NCBI GenBank assembly: GCA_031296935.1
Contig: JAVDPD010000002.1
Span: 209,501 to 273,500, forward strand
Length of the DNA: 64,000 nucleotides
Reading direction: 5' to 3'
From: Cerasicoccus maritimus
GTDB taxonomy: Bacteria; Verrucomicrobiota; Verrucomicrobiia; Opitutales; Cerasicoccaceae
Shown: one piece after another, positions 16,268-25,164 of the stretch
Layout: every line of letters begins with the position of its first letter
Numbering within the stretch: position 1 is the first letter of the stretch
Made by a program: the position numbers and the translations under genes
The notes under the pieces: model-generated
Database searches by the model: none
What the model was told of the DNA's origin: nothing
What the model saw: only the letters and a program-made list of their open reading frames with translations

Positions 16268-17440
16268 TTAGCGGGCGTAGGGGTCTGCGGCGTCGCGCAT
16301 GCCGTCGCCAAAGAAGTTAAAGCAAAGAACGGTAATGATGATGAAGATCACCGGCATGAGCAGCCACGGGTAGTTGGCCACGATGTCGATGTTGAGGCAC
16401 TCTTGCAGGAGCACGCCCCAACTGACCACCGGTGGGCGCAGGCCCAGACCGAGGAAGGAGAGCGCGGTTTCGCCAAGGATCATCCCCGGCACACTGAGCG
16501 ACAAACTCACGATGATGTGGCTCGTAAAGCCGGGCAGCAAGTGGCGGAAAAGAATGCGGCCGTGGCTGGCGCCCAGCAGGCTCGCGGCGACGGCGTAGTC
16601 TTCTTCGCGGAGGGACAGAATCTTACCGCGGACGAGGCGCGCCAGGCCGGTCCAGCCGAAGATCGAGAGCACAATGGTAATCGCGAAATAGACTTTAACG
16701 GGCGGCCAGTCGCCGGGCATCACCGCAGCCAACGCGAGCCAGAGCGGCAGTTGCGGGAAGGCGTTGATGATCTCCATGCTGCGCTGGATAATCATGTCCA
16801 CCGAGCCGCCCATGTAGCCGGAGATGCCGCCGATACACGCGCCCAAAATGAACGTGGTGATGATGGACACGATGCCGATCGAGAGGCTGATGCGCGAGCC
16901 ATAGACGAGGCGCGAAAACATGTCGCGGCCAAATTTATCGGCGCCCAGAAAGTAGAACGGCGCGTCCTGCCCGGGCTTGGCCCCGAAGAGATGGCGGTTC
17001 ATGGGGATCAGGCCAAAGAGGTGGGTTTCCTGGCCTTTGACAAAGAAGCCAAGCTTGGTGATCTCGTCGGTTTTAACGTAGTATTGCTTGAGCGAAATCG
17101 GGTCCTTTTCGCTGACAATGTTGTCCACGTAGATGCCGTGCTCAAAGCTGAACTTGGGCATCTGCGGCGGGCAGTAGAGGTAGTCTTTGTTGCCAAAGTC
17201 GGCCTTGTAGGGGGCGACGAATTCGGCAAAGACAGCCATCGCATATAGCACCATGAGGAGGAACATGGAGAAGACGGCCGGCTTGTGCTTGAGGAAGCGC
17301 AGGCGAATGAGCTGCCATTGCGAAAGGTTGTCCATGATGGCGGCGGGCTTTTCCTCGGGCTCGGGGGCGCGCTCGGCGTTGGGGGATTGGTTGGATGGGG
17401 GATTGGAAGTCATGTCTGCTTTCTCCGCTTGTGCGTTCAT
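16268..17440 (-). CDS. ABC transporter permease, DppC/OppC/YejE type
   Basis: A 390-residue inner-membrane permease. After an extended hydrophilic N-terminus (about 45 residues, rich in Glu, Pro and Ala) come the first transmembrane helix and a long periplasmic loop (about 70-150). The binding-protein-dependent transport core follows, with the EAA loop around AASLLGASHGRILFRHLLPGF. The C-terminus ends FNFFGDGMRDAADPYAR, typical of OppC/DppC. The long loop after helix 1 resembles YejE-type permeases. Its start overlaps the stop of the upstream fusion gene by 4 bases (ATGA), so the two are translationally coupled. It pairs with the permease half of that fusion to form the channel. Confidence 0.93.
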   Translation of the reverse strand: MNAQAEKADMTSNPPSNQSPNAERAPEPEEKPAAIMDNLSQWQLIRLRFLKHKPAVFSMFLLMVLYAMAVFAEFVAPYKADFGNKDYLYCPPQMPKFSFEHGIYVDNIVSEKDPISLKQYYVKTDEITKLGFFVKGQETHLFGLIPMNRHLFGAKPGQDAPFYFLGADKFGRDMFSRLVYGSRISLSIGIVSIITTFILGACIGGISGYMGGSVDMIIQRSMEIINAFPQLPLWLALAAVMPGDWPPVKVYFAITIVLSIFGWTGLARLVRGKILSLREEDYAVAASLLGASHGRILFRHLLPGFTSHIIVSLSLSVPGMILGETALSFLGLGLRPPVVSWGVLLQECLNIDIVANYPWLLMPVIFIIITVLCFNFFGDGMRDAADPYAR

Positions 17441-20400
17441 TTGGAGCCTCCATCCATGCGGATACGTGGATCGACCAGCAGTAGCATGATATCGCTGACG
17501 AGGGTGCCGGCGATGCCCAGCAGGCTGAACACCATCAGTAGTGAACCGGCGAGGTAGAAGTCTTCAGTCAACAGGCCGTCGAGCAGGAGCGGGCCGATCA
17601 TCGGCAGGGCAAGAATGATGGCCGTAATCGAGCCGCCCGAAAGCAGGGACGGGAACAAGTGGCCAATGCCCGAGATGAAGGGGTTGATCGCCAGGCGCAC
17701 CGGATACTTGATGAGCAGTTTGAAGGGGCGGACGCCCTTGGCCATCGCAGTGGTCACGTAGGGCTTGCGGAGTTCGTCAAGGAGGTTGGCGCGCATCACG
17801 CGGATCATGCTCGCAGTTCCTGCGGTGCCGATCACGACGATGGGCACTATCAGGTGCAGGCCGAGGTCTTGGATCTTGCCCCAGGACCAATTCGGGTCCG
17901 TCGCATACTCGGGCGAGAAGAGCCCCGTTACGTTGAGGCCGAAGTAGGTGTTGGCCCAATACATCATCAAAATCGCGAGCAGGAAGTTGGGCACACACAT
18001 ACCGATGAAGCCGATAAAGGTCAGCAGGTAGTCGCCGATGGAATACTGCTTCACCGCAGTGTAAATGCCAATGGGCACCGCGACCGCCCAGGTGAACAAC
18101 ACCGTGAGCAGGGAGATGGCCATTGTGAGCAAAGCGCGCTCTTCGACGGTGTCGTTGACGGAGCGCATCGTCTGCATGGAGATGCCGAGCTCGCCTTGGA
18201 GCAGACCCTTGTCGCCAGCGTCGAGTGAGGTGAACCACTTCAGGCCAGACCACTTGAGGTATTGTTTCCAAGTCGGGTCATCGAGGTTGAAGACTTCGGT
18301 CAGGCGCTCGACTTGCTCGGTGGCGTTGGCGTCGCCGTTCATTTGCAGTTGGATGATCTTCGTTTCCACGAAGTTGCCGGGGGGGAGTTGGATGACCGTA
18401 AAGACGATCACCGAAACGATGGCCAGCGTAGGAACCATAATGATCAAGCGTCGCGCGACATAAGGATGCTTGGTGGCCATCATGATGAGGAAACCGAGCA
18501 AGCAGATGGTCCAAAGCCAGGGGACGAGTTTGCTGAGCTTCTCGGTGACGCTGCTGTTTGGTTCGCGGCCAGTTTGACCGTCGAGAGTGAATTTACTGGC
18601 CAGTGGCGCTGCCATGACGGCGGCTATTTGCTTGGTGATGGCCGGGTTTTCTTTCTGGTTTTCGAAGAAGTAGGTCTCGATGCCGGTGTTGGCTGGGCTG
18701 TTGTAGGGGGCGCCGTAGAGCGCCTTCTCAGGCACGTTGCGGAGGTCTTTGTCGACGACCATCAGGAACGGGGGAGGGGTGGCGATGCTGATTGTCCACA
18801 CTTCCTCGGCGGCGAGATCGGCAATGTGGGAAAAAAGCTCAACGCGCTCTTCCTGAGTGTGGGCGTGGAGCATCTCAGCCCAGTATTCCTGTGCCAGGCG
18901 GATGGGGCTGCCAACGGGTGGCTCCTGCGCAAAGCCAGAGGTGATCTCCTTGCCGAGCATGCCGCCCTTGTCATACCAGGTTCCATAGGCAGGCGCATGG
19001 AGAGACCATCCCCAGTTGGCGACGAAGTTGCGGATTTCCAGTAGGGGGATGAATTCGCTTTCGGAGGCCCAGATAGTCATGTCCTGCTTGAGGGCCATGC
19101 GCTCCTGGCCCCAGAGGCCGCGGTTGCGCTCGCGCTGAATCGCGCGAATGCCGATGTCGCGCCAGTCGTCGACGACGAACTGCGCGGGGCCTTCGCCGGT
19201 GTAGCTGGTGAAGTCCATGTAGAAAGTCAGGGGCGTGCCGTCAGGTGCCGTACGCATGCCGTCGTCGCCGCGGTTGGTGAGGCCCAGTTCATCAAGGAGT
19301 TGGTTGGCGCGCTCGGGGTTGTATTCGATGTATGACTGGCTGAGCTTTTCGCTGTGGTAGGGGGACTCTTTGCCGGGCTCAAGCTGGGAGGGCTCGCCGA
19401 TGCCGTGGTAAACGGAGTCAATGATCGTTTGTCGGTCGATGGCGAGGGACAGGGCTTGGCGGAAACGTTTGTCGGCCAGAAGTTTGGCTTTGGTCGCAGA
19501 GGCGGGATCATTGTCGAAGGCAGCGCGGTTGATGTTTGGGAAAATGGTCCACACCGAACGAGAAGGGTTGAGCCAGTGGTAGAGCTCGTAGCCGCCATTT
19601 TCCGTACCTTCCATCAGCAAGGTGTAGTTGTCGAATGAGAGGTTGCGCCCCTGCATGGTGGCGGAGCCGGCTGAAGCGGCGACGGGGATGAGCTGTGGGT
19701 GCTTGACCTCGAACATGACCTGGTCGATGTAGGGCAGTTGGTTGCCCTCGGTGTCGACCACGTAATAGTATGGGTTACGGACGAAGTAGAGCGGAGGAGT
19801 GCCTTGCTCGCTACGCGCGATCCAGGGGTTGAGAGTGGGCAGCTCGGGATTTGTGACTTTTCGCACGATGTCCCACACGGCGCGATCGCTGGCGAGGCCC
19901 ATTTTTTTGCGGACTTCTTCGATCTTCTCCGGATTGCCGATTTTGGGGTGGAATTGGCGGAGGTAGTGCTCCGGCTCCATGAACTTGTAGAAGATGTTGC
20001 TGGCCAGGATATCCAGAAATGCGCCGTAGGGTTCAGCAAAAGTGATCTTGAAAGCATAGTCGTCGATGGCTTCGACTTTCGGGGGAACGCCGCCCGGGGA
20101 AATCCAGCCGGGAACGATGCCATCGTCTAGGCCTAGCTCGACATCGTTCCAGAAAAACATGACGTCCTTGGTCGTCACTGGGTGGCCGTCTGACCAGCGA
20201 ATGCCTTTGCGCAGATTCAAGGTCCATTCGGTTTGTTCCTCGTTGGTGGTCCAGCTTTTGGCAATGTGGGGCACGATGGGGTAGCCCATGGGGGACCAGC
20301 GGACGAGGTTTGCGCCCGAGAGGCGCCAGCTCATGATGTCCCAGTCGGAGTTGGTGCCGAGGCGCATCCAGGTGCCGCCATACTGGCCGACGCCATCTGG

Positions 20401-20769
20401 ACCAGTTAGAACAATTGGCTCTGGGCCAACGCGCTCGGCAACTGGGGGGAGGTCTCCGTTTTCGACTGCAGGATCGAGTACCTTGCTCTGGCCTTTCGGC
20501 CACCAACTGGCTCTTTCGCCCTCGGCGTAATCGACTTCCACTTGATTGCGTGGTGGGTTATCGGGATCGATGTCGAAAGACTCCGTGCGCAGCGCAATCA
20601 TCTTGGCCTCCAATTCGGGGGCGATGGCGATCTTTTCCGCATGAATAGTGGGTGAAAGAGCCCAATTCAGGAAGGTTAGCAGTAATGCAAAGAGCACTGC
20701 GACTCCGGCGAAAAGACCGAAGACCTTGGCTGCGGCTGCTAGCTTAGAACCAGGGCTGGAGGAGTACAT
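17437..20769 (-). CDS. Fusion of extracellular solute-binding protein (family 5) and ABC permease (DppB/OppB type)
   Basis: A single uninterrupted frame of 1110 residues. It opens with a hydrophobic helix (about 17-40) without a lipobox Cys, so the binding domain is anchored by an uncleaved helix. Residues about 100-680 are a family 5 solute-binding protein: GGTW at the start of the fold, WTLNLRKGIRWSDG (the classic SBP_bac_5 block) and ALSLAIDRQTI. A second helix (LVPWLWTICLLGFLIMM, about 735-755) leads to an OppB-type permease (about 765-1110) that opens ARRLIIMVPTLAIVSVIVF. It carries the EAA loop RANLLDELRKPYVTTAMAKGV and ends LVDPRIRM. In most bacteria these are two separate genes. With the OppC-like permease and the fused ATPases downstream, it completes a three-gene importer in place of five. 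Confidence 0.93.
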   Translation of the reverse strand: MYSSSPGSKLAAAAKVFGLFAGVAVLFALLLTFLNWALSPTIHAEKIAIAPELEAKMIALRTESFDIDPDNPPRNQVEVDYAEGERASWWPKGQSKVLDPAVENGDLPPVAERVGPEPIVLTGPDGVGQYGGTWMRLGTNSDWDIMSWRLSGANLVRWSPMGYPIVPHIAKSWTTNEEQTEWTLNLRKGIRWSDGHPVTTKDVMFFWNDVELGLDDGIVPGWISPGGVPPKVEAIDDYAFKITFAEPYGAFLDILASNIFYKFMEPEHYLRQFHPKIGNPEKIEEVRKKMGLASDRAVWDIVRKVTNPELPTLNPWIARSEQGTPPLYFVRNPYYYVVDTEGNQLPYIDQVMFEVKHPQLIPVAASAGSATMQGRNLSFDNYTLLMEGTENGGYELYHWLNPSRSVWTIFPNINRAAFDNDPASATKAKLLADKRFRQALSLAIDRQTIIDSVYHGIGEPSQLEPGKESPYHSEKLSQSYIEYNPERANQLLDELGLTNRGDDGMRTAPDGTPLTFYMDFTSYTGEGPAQFVVDDWRDIGIRAIQRERNRGLWGQERMALKQDMTIWASESEFIPLLEIRNFVANWGWSLHAPAYGTWYDKGGMLGKEITSGFAQEPPVGSPIRLAQEYWAEMLHAHTQEERVELFSHIADLAAEEVWTISIATPPPFLMVVDKDLRNVPEKALYGAPYNSPANTGIETYFFENQKENPAITKQIAAVMAAPLASKFTLDGQTGREPNSSVTEKLSKLVPWLWTICLLGFLIMMATKHPYVARRLIIMVPTLAIVSVIVFTVIQLPPGNFVETKIIQLQMNGDANATEQVERLTEVFNLDDPTWKQYLKWSGLKWFTSLDAGDKGLLQGELGISMQTMRSVNDTVEERALLTMAISLLTVLFTWAVAVPIGIYTAVKQYSIGDYLLTFIGFIGMCVPNFLLAILMMYWANTYFGLNVTGLFSPEYATDPNWSWGKIQDLGLHLIVPIVVIGTAGTASMIRVMRANLLDELRKPYVTTAMAKGVRPFKLLIKYPVRLAINPFISGIGHLFPSLLSGGSITAIILALPMIGPLLLDGLLTEDFYLAGSLLMVFSLLGIAGTLVSDIMLLLVDPRIRMDGGSK

Positions 20770-21039
20770 GGCAAGAGGGGGTACGGCTGGTTGGTGATTC
20801 TTTGAAGAAGCGACGGGGTGTAGAGCGCTATGATGAGGAAAAGTCGATATTTAGGACTTCCAGTCTGTTAGGGGGATTGGATGGGGACTGTTAGGCTAAG
20901 TTTTTTATGCGTTAAGTTTTTGTCGTGCTTTAGATAACACGAGTAATCAAATGGCAAAAATGAAGACAACTCTATAGTTTGCAAGGTGATTTTTCACCCC
21001 GTAGATTAGAAATCGATCAGCAAAGATCGGATATGGGGA

Positions 21040-22044
21040 TTACTTGCGCTGGCTAGATTCACGAATGACTAGTTTTGGGGGAACTGTGACGGTTTTTACG
21101 GGCTTGTTTTCGAGTTTATTGTGGACAGCTTGGACGGCGAGCTCAGCACATCGGGGCATTTCAGCCGTTGCGCTCGTTAGCGGGATAATGCTGAAATCCT
21201 CGGCTATCGGTGAGTTGTCAATGCCGGTGACCAGGGGCCATTCCTCGCGAGGCTTGTTATGTCGAACATACCAGTGGTAGACACCTGCGGCTTGACCGTC
21301 TGACTGTGCGGAAACGCCGTCGAAATCGATGCCAGCACGTATGAGGTGCTCCATGCCGGCATAGCCGCTCTGCAAGGTGTAGCCTTGGGTAGGGATGGTT
21401 AACTGATCGATAGGCTTGATGCCGGCTTCTTCGTGAGCGCGGATGTAGCCGCGGTAGCGGAGCGCCATGCTGAAAAAATGGGCGATGCGCTTGCAGCCTG
21501 TATCCAGCAGGTGTTTCGTGGTCAGGTAGGCCTGCATTTCTGAGTCCACCTGGTAGTTCGTGCAGCCATAGCGCTCAATATCACCGTGGCAGGAGAAGAC
21601 AACCGGTAGACCGCGTTTTTCAATTTCGCGGACGTTCTCAATCAGTTCGCCGTGCGTCATCCCAGCCAGGATTAGCCCGTCCACTTTGCTGAGAAGTTGT
21701 TCATTGCAGGCAGCGAGGAACTCTTCCTTCTTCTCGAAGAATTGCATCCACATGTTGTAGCCATTGGCAGCAAGGTGCTTGGCCGCCGCTTGAGTGAAAT
21801 CCTGCGAAAGCTCGCTGCCGCGCACGCCCACACCGTGTAGGAATACGCCGATGGCCCCCTTACGTCCGCGCTTGAGCGCAACGGCAAGCGGATTTGGAGT
21901 ATAGTTAAGCTCTTTGGCGCGATCCAGAATCCTCTGGCGAGTCTTCTCGCTGACACGGGTAGTGCCCATACGGTTGCTTAACACGCGGGAAACCAGCGCG
22001 TGTGAGACGCCAACATCCTTTGCTATTTCTTTTAGAGAGGCCAT
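21040..22044 (-). CDS. LacI-family transcriptional regulator
   Basis: A 334-residue regulator. The N-terminal helix-turn-helix (about 3-25: LKEIAKDVGVSHALVSRVLSN) and hinge helix region (TPNPLAVALKRGRKG) are typical of LacI/GalR. A periplasmic-binding-protein-like sensor domain (about 63-330) follows, with GLILAGM and GIDNSPIAEDFSIIPLTS blocks. It sits upstream of the ABC importer operon in the same direction, 270 bases away, so it most likely controls that operon in response to a sugar-type ligand. A perfect 7-3-7 palindrome at 22092-22108, 48 bases before its start, could be its own operator. Confidence 0.93.
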   Translation of the reverse strand: MASLKEIAKDVGVSHALVSRVLSNRMGTTRVSEKTRQRILDRAKELNYTPNPLAVALKRGRKGAIGVFLHGVGVRGSELSQDFTQAAAKHLAANGYNMWMQFFEKKEEFLAACNEQLLSKVDGLILAGMTHGELIENVREIEKRGLPVVFSCHGDIERYGCTNYQVDSEMQAYLTTKHLLDTGCKRIAHFFSMALRYRGYIRAHEEAGIKPIDQLTIPTQGYTLQSGYAGMEHLIRAGIDFDGVSAQSDGQAAGVYHWYVRHNKPREEWPLVTGIDNSPIAEDFSIIPLTSATAEMPRCAELAVQAVHNKLENKPVKTVTVPPKLVIRESSQRK

Positions 22045-22091
22045 TCCTTAAGCCTCATTAGAAATGCAGGTGGCTAAGGTGTCAAAGCAAA

Positions 22092-22108
22092 TGATTAACT
22101 ATTAATCA
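22092..22108. promoter_or_regulatory. Palindrome upstream of LacI gene, possible operator
   Basis: TGATTAA-CTA-TTAATCA, perfect 7-bp arms around a 3-bp centre, lies about 48 bases upstream of the LacI gene start (minus strand). Its position suits an autoregulatory operator. I did not find the same full palindrome upstream of the importer operon; only GATTAATCA recurs at about 14323, just past the end of that operon. Confidence 0.4.
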
Positions 22109-22114
22109 AGGGGG

Positions 22115-22537
22115 CTAAAACCAACTGCCGGATGAGCTGGGTGCCGCGCCTCGGGAAAAGGCTGCGCTAACGCCTTTTTCTTCAATGACAATCGACATCT
22201 TGTTATGGCCAGTAAAGGAGACATGGCAGTTGATCAGGTCCTGAGTTTCTGGCTTCAGGCTGAGCTTTTGTCGTTTAGCGCTATAATGACCATGATACTC
22301 TGACGGGCCGCCGATGTTCATGTTGACAGTCGCTTTGAAATCACCACTCGGGTGAAACTCGACCACGACATCATCGACGGCCAGTCCGATGGCGTCACCA
22401 TTGAGTGCGGTGCTGTGCCACTGTCCCACAATGATGGTCTTCGTCGTAAAGACTGGTGGGTGTTTGCGGTGGGCGGGGGGAACCGCTACCGCACTGAAGC
22501 TGAGGAAGAGAGTAATAGCAAATAGAAGCAGGCGCAT
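22115..22537 (-). CDS. Hypothetical secreted protein
   Basis: A 140-residue protein with a clear signal peptide (MRLLLFAITLFLSFSAVAVP, cleavage likely after SAVA). The mature part is predicted to be beta-rich: VGQWHST...GDAIGLAVDDVVVEFHPSGDF, then short alternating strands, ending in Ser-rich SSSGSWF. The WHS...GxxF layout resembles small lipocalin-like or META-like periplasmic domains, but this is a weak impression. It lies downstream of hemE on the same strand (gap 39 bases) and could share its transcript. Function unknown. Confidence 0.65.
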   Translation of the reverse strand: MRLLLFAITLFLSFSAVAVPPAHRKHPPVFTTKTIIVGQWHSTALNGDAIGLAVDDVVVEFHPSGDFKATVNMNIGGPSEYHGHYSAKRQKLSLKPETQDLINCHVSFTGHNKMSIVIEEKGVSAAFSRGAAPSSSGSWF

Positions 22538-22576
22538 GTCGCAACTATGGAGAACGTTTTGAGTGAGGGCAATGCC

Positions 22577-23611
22577 TTACTTCTCGCCGCGCGCGACCAC
22601 GGTGTTGACCAGTGTCTCGACACATTCCACGTGCGCGCTGGGCAGGATGCCGTGGCCCAGGTTGACGATGTGGCCGTGGGCATTGTTCATCCCGTCGAGC
22701 AGCTCGTTGGCCGCCTTTTGGACGATCTCGGGCGTGGTGCTGAGCAAGGTCGGGTCGAGGTTGCCCTGGAGCGCGATGTGGGCCGGGGTGCGTTCGCGCA
22801 TTTCGGGCAGATTCACGGTCCAGTCCATGCCGAGCACCTTGGCGCCGCTGGCCGAAAGCGTGTCCACGTGGTGGGCCATGCCTTTGGCAAAAAGGATGAT
22901 CGGCGCGCCCTCGGGCAGCTCGTTGATGACCTGGCGGATCCAGCGCAGCGACATGTCATGGTAGTCCGTGCCAGCGCAGGCGCTGGCCCAACTGTCGAAC
23001 AGCTGCACACAGTCGGCACCCGCCGCGAGCTGCATTTTGAGCAAGGCGGCGCAGGCGCTGGCCAGCTTGGTCATGAGCTGGTCGAACGTTTTGCGGTCTT
23101 GATAAAAGAGCGACTTGATCTTCGTAAAGTCCTTCGAGCTGCCGCCCTCGACCATGTAACACGCGAGCGTCCAGGGGGAGCCGGCGAAGCCAAGCACGGC
23201 CTTCTGGGCACCGATCTCGGCGTCGACGAGTTTCAGGGCGTCGGCAATGTAGGTTAGCTTTTCATCGACGGCGGTGGCGTCGGCGAGCTTGGCGATGTCG
23301 GCCGGGGTTTCGAGGGCGAAGTCCATGCCGATGCCGCCTTGGTCGCGGAAATGGTAGGGCTGGCCCAGCGCTTCCGGCACGATGAGGATGTCCGAAAAAA
23401 CGATGGCCGCATCGAGCGCAAACCGGCGCAGCGGCTGAAGCGTTACCTCGGTGGCCAGGTCGGGCGTCTTGACCATTGTCACGAAGTCGTACTGCTCCTT
23501 GAGCTTGCGGTACTCGGGCAGGTAACGGCCAGCCTGGCGCATGATCCAGATGGGCGGTCGGTCAACCGGCTGACAATTGGCGGCGGCGAGGAATCGTTCT
23601 TTGGAAGTCAT
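22577..23611 (-). CDS. hemE: Uroporphyrinogen decarboxylase
   Basis: A 344-residue cytoplasmic enzyme that decarboxylates the four acetate side chains of uroporphyrinogen III to give coproporphyrinogen III in haem synthesis. Both family signatures are visible: PIWIMRQAGRYLPEYR (residues about 20-35, with the active-site Arg residues), and the second signature beginning GFAGSPWTLACYMVEG (about 145-160). The catalytic Asp lies in the IVFSDILIVPEALG block. Length is normal for the family. hemF, the next haem enzyme, lies 289 bases upstream on the same strand, separated by an inverted-repeat element, so the two may or may not be cotranscribed. Confidence 0.97.
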   Translation of the reverse strand: MTSKERFLAAANCQPVDRPPIWIMRQAGRYLPEYRKLKEQYDFVTMVKTPDLATEVTLQPLRRFALDAAIVFSDILIVPEALGQPYHFRDQGGIGMDFALETPADIAKLADATAVDEKLTYIADALKLVDAEIGAQKAVLGFAGSPWTLACYMVEGGSSKDFTKIKSLFYQDRKTFDQLMTKLASACAALLKMQLAAGADCVQLFDSWASACAGTDYHDMSLRWIRQVINELPEGAPIILFAKGMAHHVDTLSASGAKVLGMDWTVNLPEMRERTPAHIALQGNLDPTLLSTTPEIVQKAANELLDGMNNAHGHIVNLGHGILPSAHVECVETLVNTVVARGEK

Positions 23612-23675
23612 TGGGAAAAGTGTGGTCGAAACTACGAATGGCGCGAATAAGCGCGAATGTTTTTACAATGGAGGG

Positions 23676-23870
23676 ATTTTTTAGCCGCGGATGAACGCGG
23701 ATGAACGCGGATGTAACGCGGATAATTTTAGCAGGACGATCGCTAAGCCCGTAAACCGAGCGATCTAGATGTTTAAATTGAAATCTCATAATAGTCAGTG
23801 ATCTTCCAGTTTTCTAAACTACGCTTCGCTGGCATCCGTGTTCTATCCGTGTTCATCCGCGGCTAAAAAA
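23676..23870. repeat. Inverted repeat pair with tandem GGATGAACGC units between hemF and hemE
   Basis: The left arm begins TTTTTTAGCCGCGGATGAAC and continues with three near-tandem GGATGAACGC units to 23724. The right arm (23832-23870) is its inverted counterpart, ending TTCATCCGCGGCTAAAAAA with slightly diverged units. The 107-base interior has no gene. This is the only content of the 288-base hemF-hemE gap and resembles an intergenic REP/MITE-like element. A related TTTAGCCGCG fragment occurs near 30050. Confidence 0.75.
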
Positions 23871-23899
23871 CTGACGCCTCGCTGGCCGCGTCCTCCTCG

Positions 23900-24838
23900 T
23901 TAATCCCGTTCGATCTCCAACGGTTCGCCGTCGGCATCGACCCAGTCGCGCGGCTTGATGAAGTCGGCCAGCGCGGCTTCGCGGCTGCCTTCCTCCGGGT
24001 GGTAATCATACTCCCAGCGAACCAGCGGTGGCAGCGACATCAAGATCGATTCCGTGCGCCCGCCGCTTTGCAGGCCAAACAAAGTGCCTCGGTCGTAGAG
24101 CAGGTTAAACTCCACGTAGCGTCCGCGGCGGTAGAGCTGCCACTGGCGTTCTTTGAGTCCGAAGTTGGTCTCCTTGCGCCGTTCGACGATCGGCACATAC
24201 GCCGCCGGGTAGGCCTCGGCGACAGCCTTCATGAAGCCAAACGAATGCGCGAAGCTGTGCTCGTTGAAGTCGTCAAAGAACAGACCGCCGACGCCGCGCG
24301 CCTCGTCGCGGTGCTTCAGGTAGAAATATTCGTCGCACCAGTTTTTAAAGCGTGGGTAGAGTTCGACGCCGAAGGGCTGGCAGGCCCGGCGCGCGGTTTG
24401 ATGCCACTGCTGGGCGTCTTCCACAAAGCCGTAGTAGGGGGTCAGGTCGAAGCCACCGCCAAACCACCACACCGCGGGCTCGCCTTCCTTCTCTGCAATG
24501 AAAAAGCGGACGTTCGCATGACTCGTCGGTGCGTAGGGATTGCGCGGGTGGATGACCACGCTCACGCCCATCGCGCGAAAGCTTCGGCCCGCAAGCTGGG
24601 GGCGGTGCGCCGTGGCCGAGGGCGGAAGAGACTTGCCGCGCACGTCGGAGAAATTCACGCCAGCCTTCTCAAAAATGTCGCCATCGGCGAGCACGCGCGA
24701 CTCGCCGCCGCCGCCTTCCGCGCGCTCCCACGCATCCGCCTTAAACGGCTGGTGCGGCGCGAAGCCTTCGAGGACAGTGCAGAGTGAGTTTTGGTAGTCG
24801 CGGAGAAACGCGCAAACGGCGTCTGGGTCGGGTTGCAT
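23900..24838 (-). CDS. hemF: Oxygen-dependent coproporphyrinogen III oxidase
   Basis: A 312-residue cytoplasmic enzyme that converts coproporphyrinogen III to protoporphyrinogen IX using oxygen. Family blocks seen: GVNFSDVRG near the N-terminus, [23 protein letters not shown] (about 95-115), [15 protein letters not shown] and [18 protein letters not shown] followed by FFDDF. The frame extends far upstream to 25159, but that part crosses repeats and is not protein-like; the ATG at 24838 (MQPDPDAV...) gives the normal family length. Presence of HemF rather than only HemN implies growth with oxygen. Confidence 0.97.
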   Translation of the reverse strand: MQPDPDAVCAFLRDYQNSLCTVLEGFAPHQPFKADAWERAEGGGGESRVLADGDIFEKAGVNFSDVRGKSLPPSATAHRPQLAGRSFRAMGVSVVIHPRNPYAPTSHANVRFFIAEKEGEPAVWWFGGGFDLTPYYGFVEDAQQWHQTARRACQPFGVELYPRFKNWCDEYFYLKHRDEARGVGGLFFDDFNEHSFAHSFGFMKAVAEAYPAAYVPIVERRKETNFGLKERQWQLYRRGRYVEFNLLYDRGTLFGLQSGGRTESILMSLPPLVRWEYDYHPEEGSREAALADFIKPRDWVDADGEPLEIERD

Positions 24839-24848
24839 GGAAGGAATG

Positions 24849-24880
24849 GTTAAAGGAAAAAGATTAAAGGAAAAAGGAAA
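24849..24880 (+). repeat. Dispersed A-rich repeat, third copy
   Basis: Two tandem near-copies of TTAAAGGAAAAAG, matching the repeats at 11426-11457 and 11957-11988. It lies about ten bases upstream of the hemF start codon. Confidence 0.75.
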
Positions 24881-24885
24881 AACCA

Positions 24886-24940
24886 GGCAACGTGCCGTTG
24901 CATCCTGAGATTGGGCAACGTGCCGTTGCATCCGGAGATT
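24886..24940 (+). repeat. Tandem direct repeat, 28-base period
   Basis: Two copies of GGCAACGTGCCGTTGCATCC plus six or seven flanking bases. Each contains a perfect GCAACG/CGTTGC hairpin with a TGC loop. A diverged CAGCG-TGC-CGCTG hairpin occupies the equivalent place at 48458-48470. Confidence 0.8.
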
Positions 24941-25056
24941 TGCCCACTGGGCAAATGGCGTGAGGCAGGGGTAGGGTGTGTTGTTGTTGGTGGTGAGGAT
25001 GGGAATTGTATTAAGGTAGCGCGGATCGTCTCGATCCGCAGTTTCATCCGCTCGCG

Positions 25057-25088
25057 CAAGGTAGGGCGCAGTCTCTAGACAAGCCGCC
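25057..25088 (+). repeat. 32-bp dispersed repeat, copy 1
   Basis: The core GTAGGGCGCAGTCTCTAGAC followed by AAGCCGCC recurs inverted at 25737-25769 and direct at 48515-48547 (one difference in the core). Copies 1 and 2 face each other across the gene at 25165-25689. Confidence 0.85.
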
Positions 25089-25164
25089 GCGGCAGAGTGG
25101 CCTTTTTTTGAGCAAACTGACTCGTTTGCTTGATTGTGATGCGCCGCATCAATAATCAAGCAGC

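Larger units (their letters stand above)
24839..25164. other. Hairpin-rich intergenic region between hemF and a membrane-protein gene
   Basis: This 326-base gap is a chain of short palindromes: GCAACG-TGC-CGTTGC twice (24887-24901 and 24915-24929), ATTTGCCC-ACT-GGGCAAAT (24938-24956), GCGGATCG-TCT-CGATCCGC (25021-25039), AGCAAAC-TGACTC-GTTTGCT (25111-25130) and GATGCG-C-CGCATC (25138-25150). Dispersed repeats at 24849-24880 and 25057-25088 lie between them. No coding potential is seen. Confidence 0.8.

Noticed and set aside
15554..17248. A 564-codon plus-strand frame opposite the ABC importer genes
   Set aside because: Antisense of two well-supported genes in a GC-rich region; the amino acid content (Gly, Asp, Arg, His runs) is typical of shadow frames.
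20985..20998. GGTGATTTTTCACC palindrome after the LacI gene as a terminator
   Set aside because: Only 5-bp arms and no T-tract following the stem; not strong enough to call.
24839..25159. The long N-terminal extension of hemF
   Set aside because: It passes through tandem repeats and hairpins, adds 107 residues unlike HemF, and the ATG at 24838 gives the family length.
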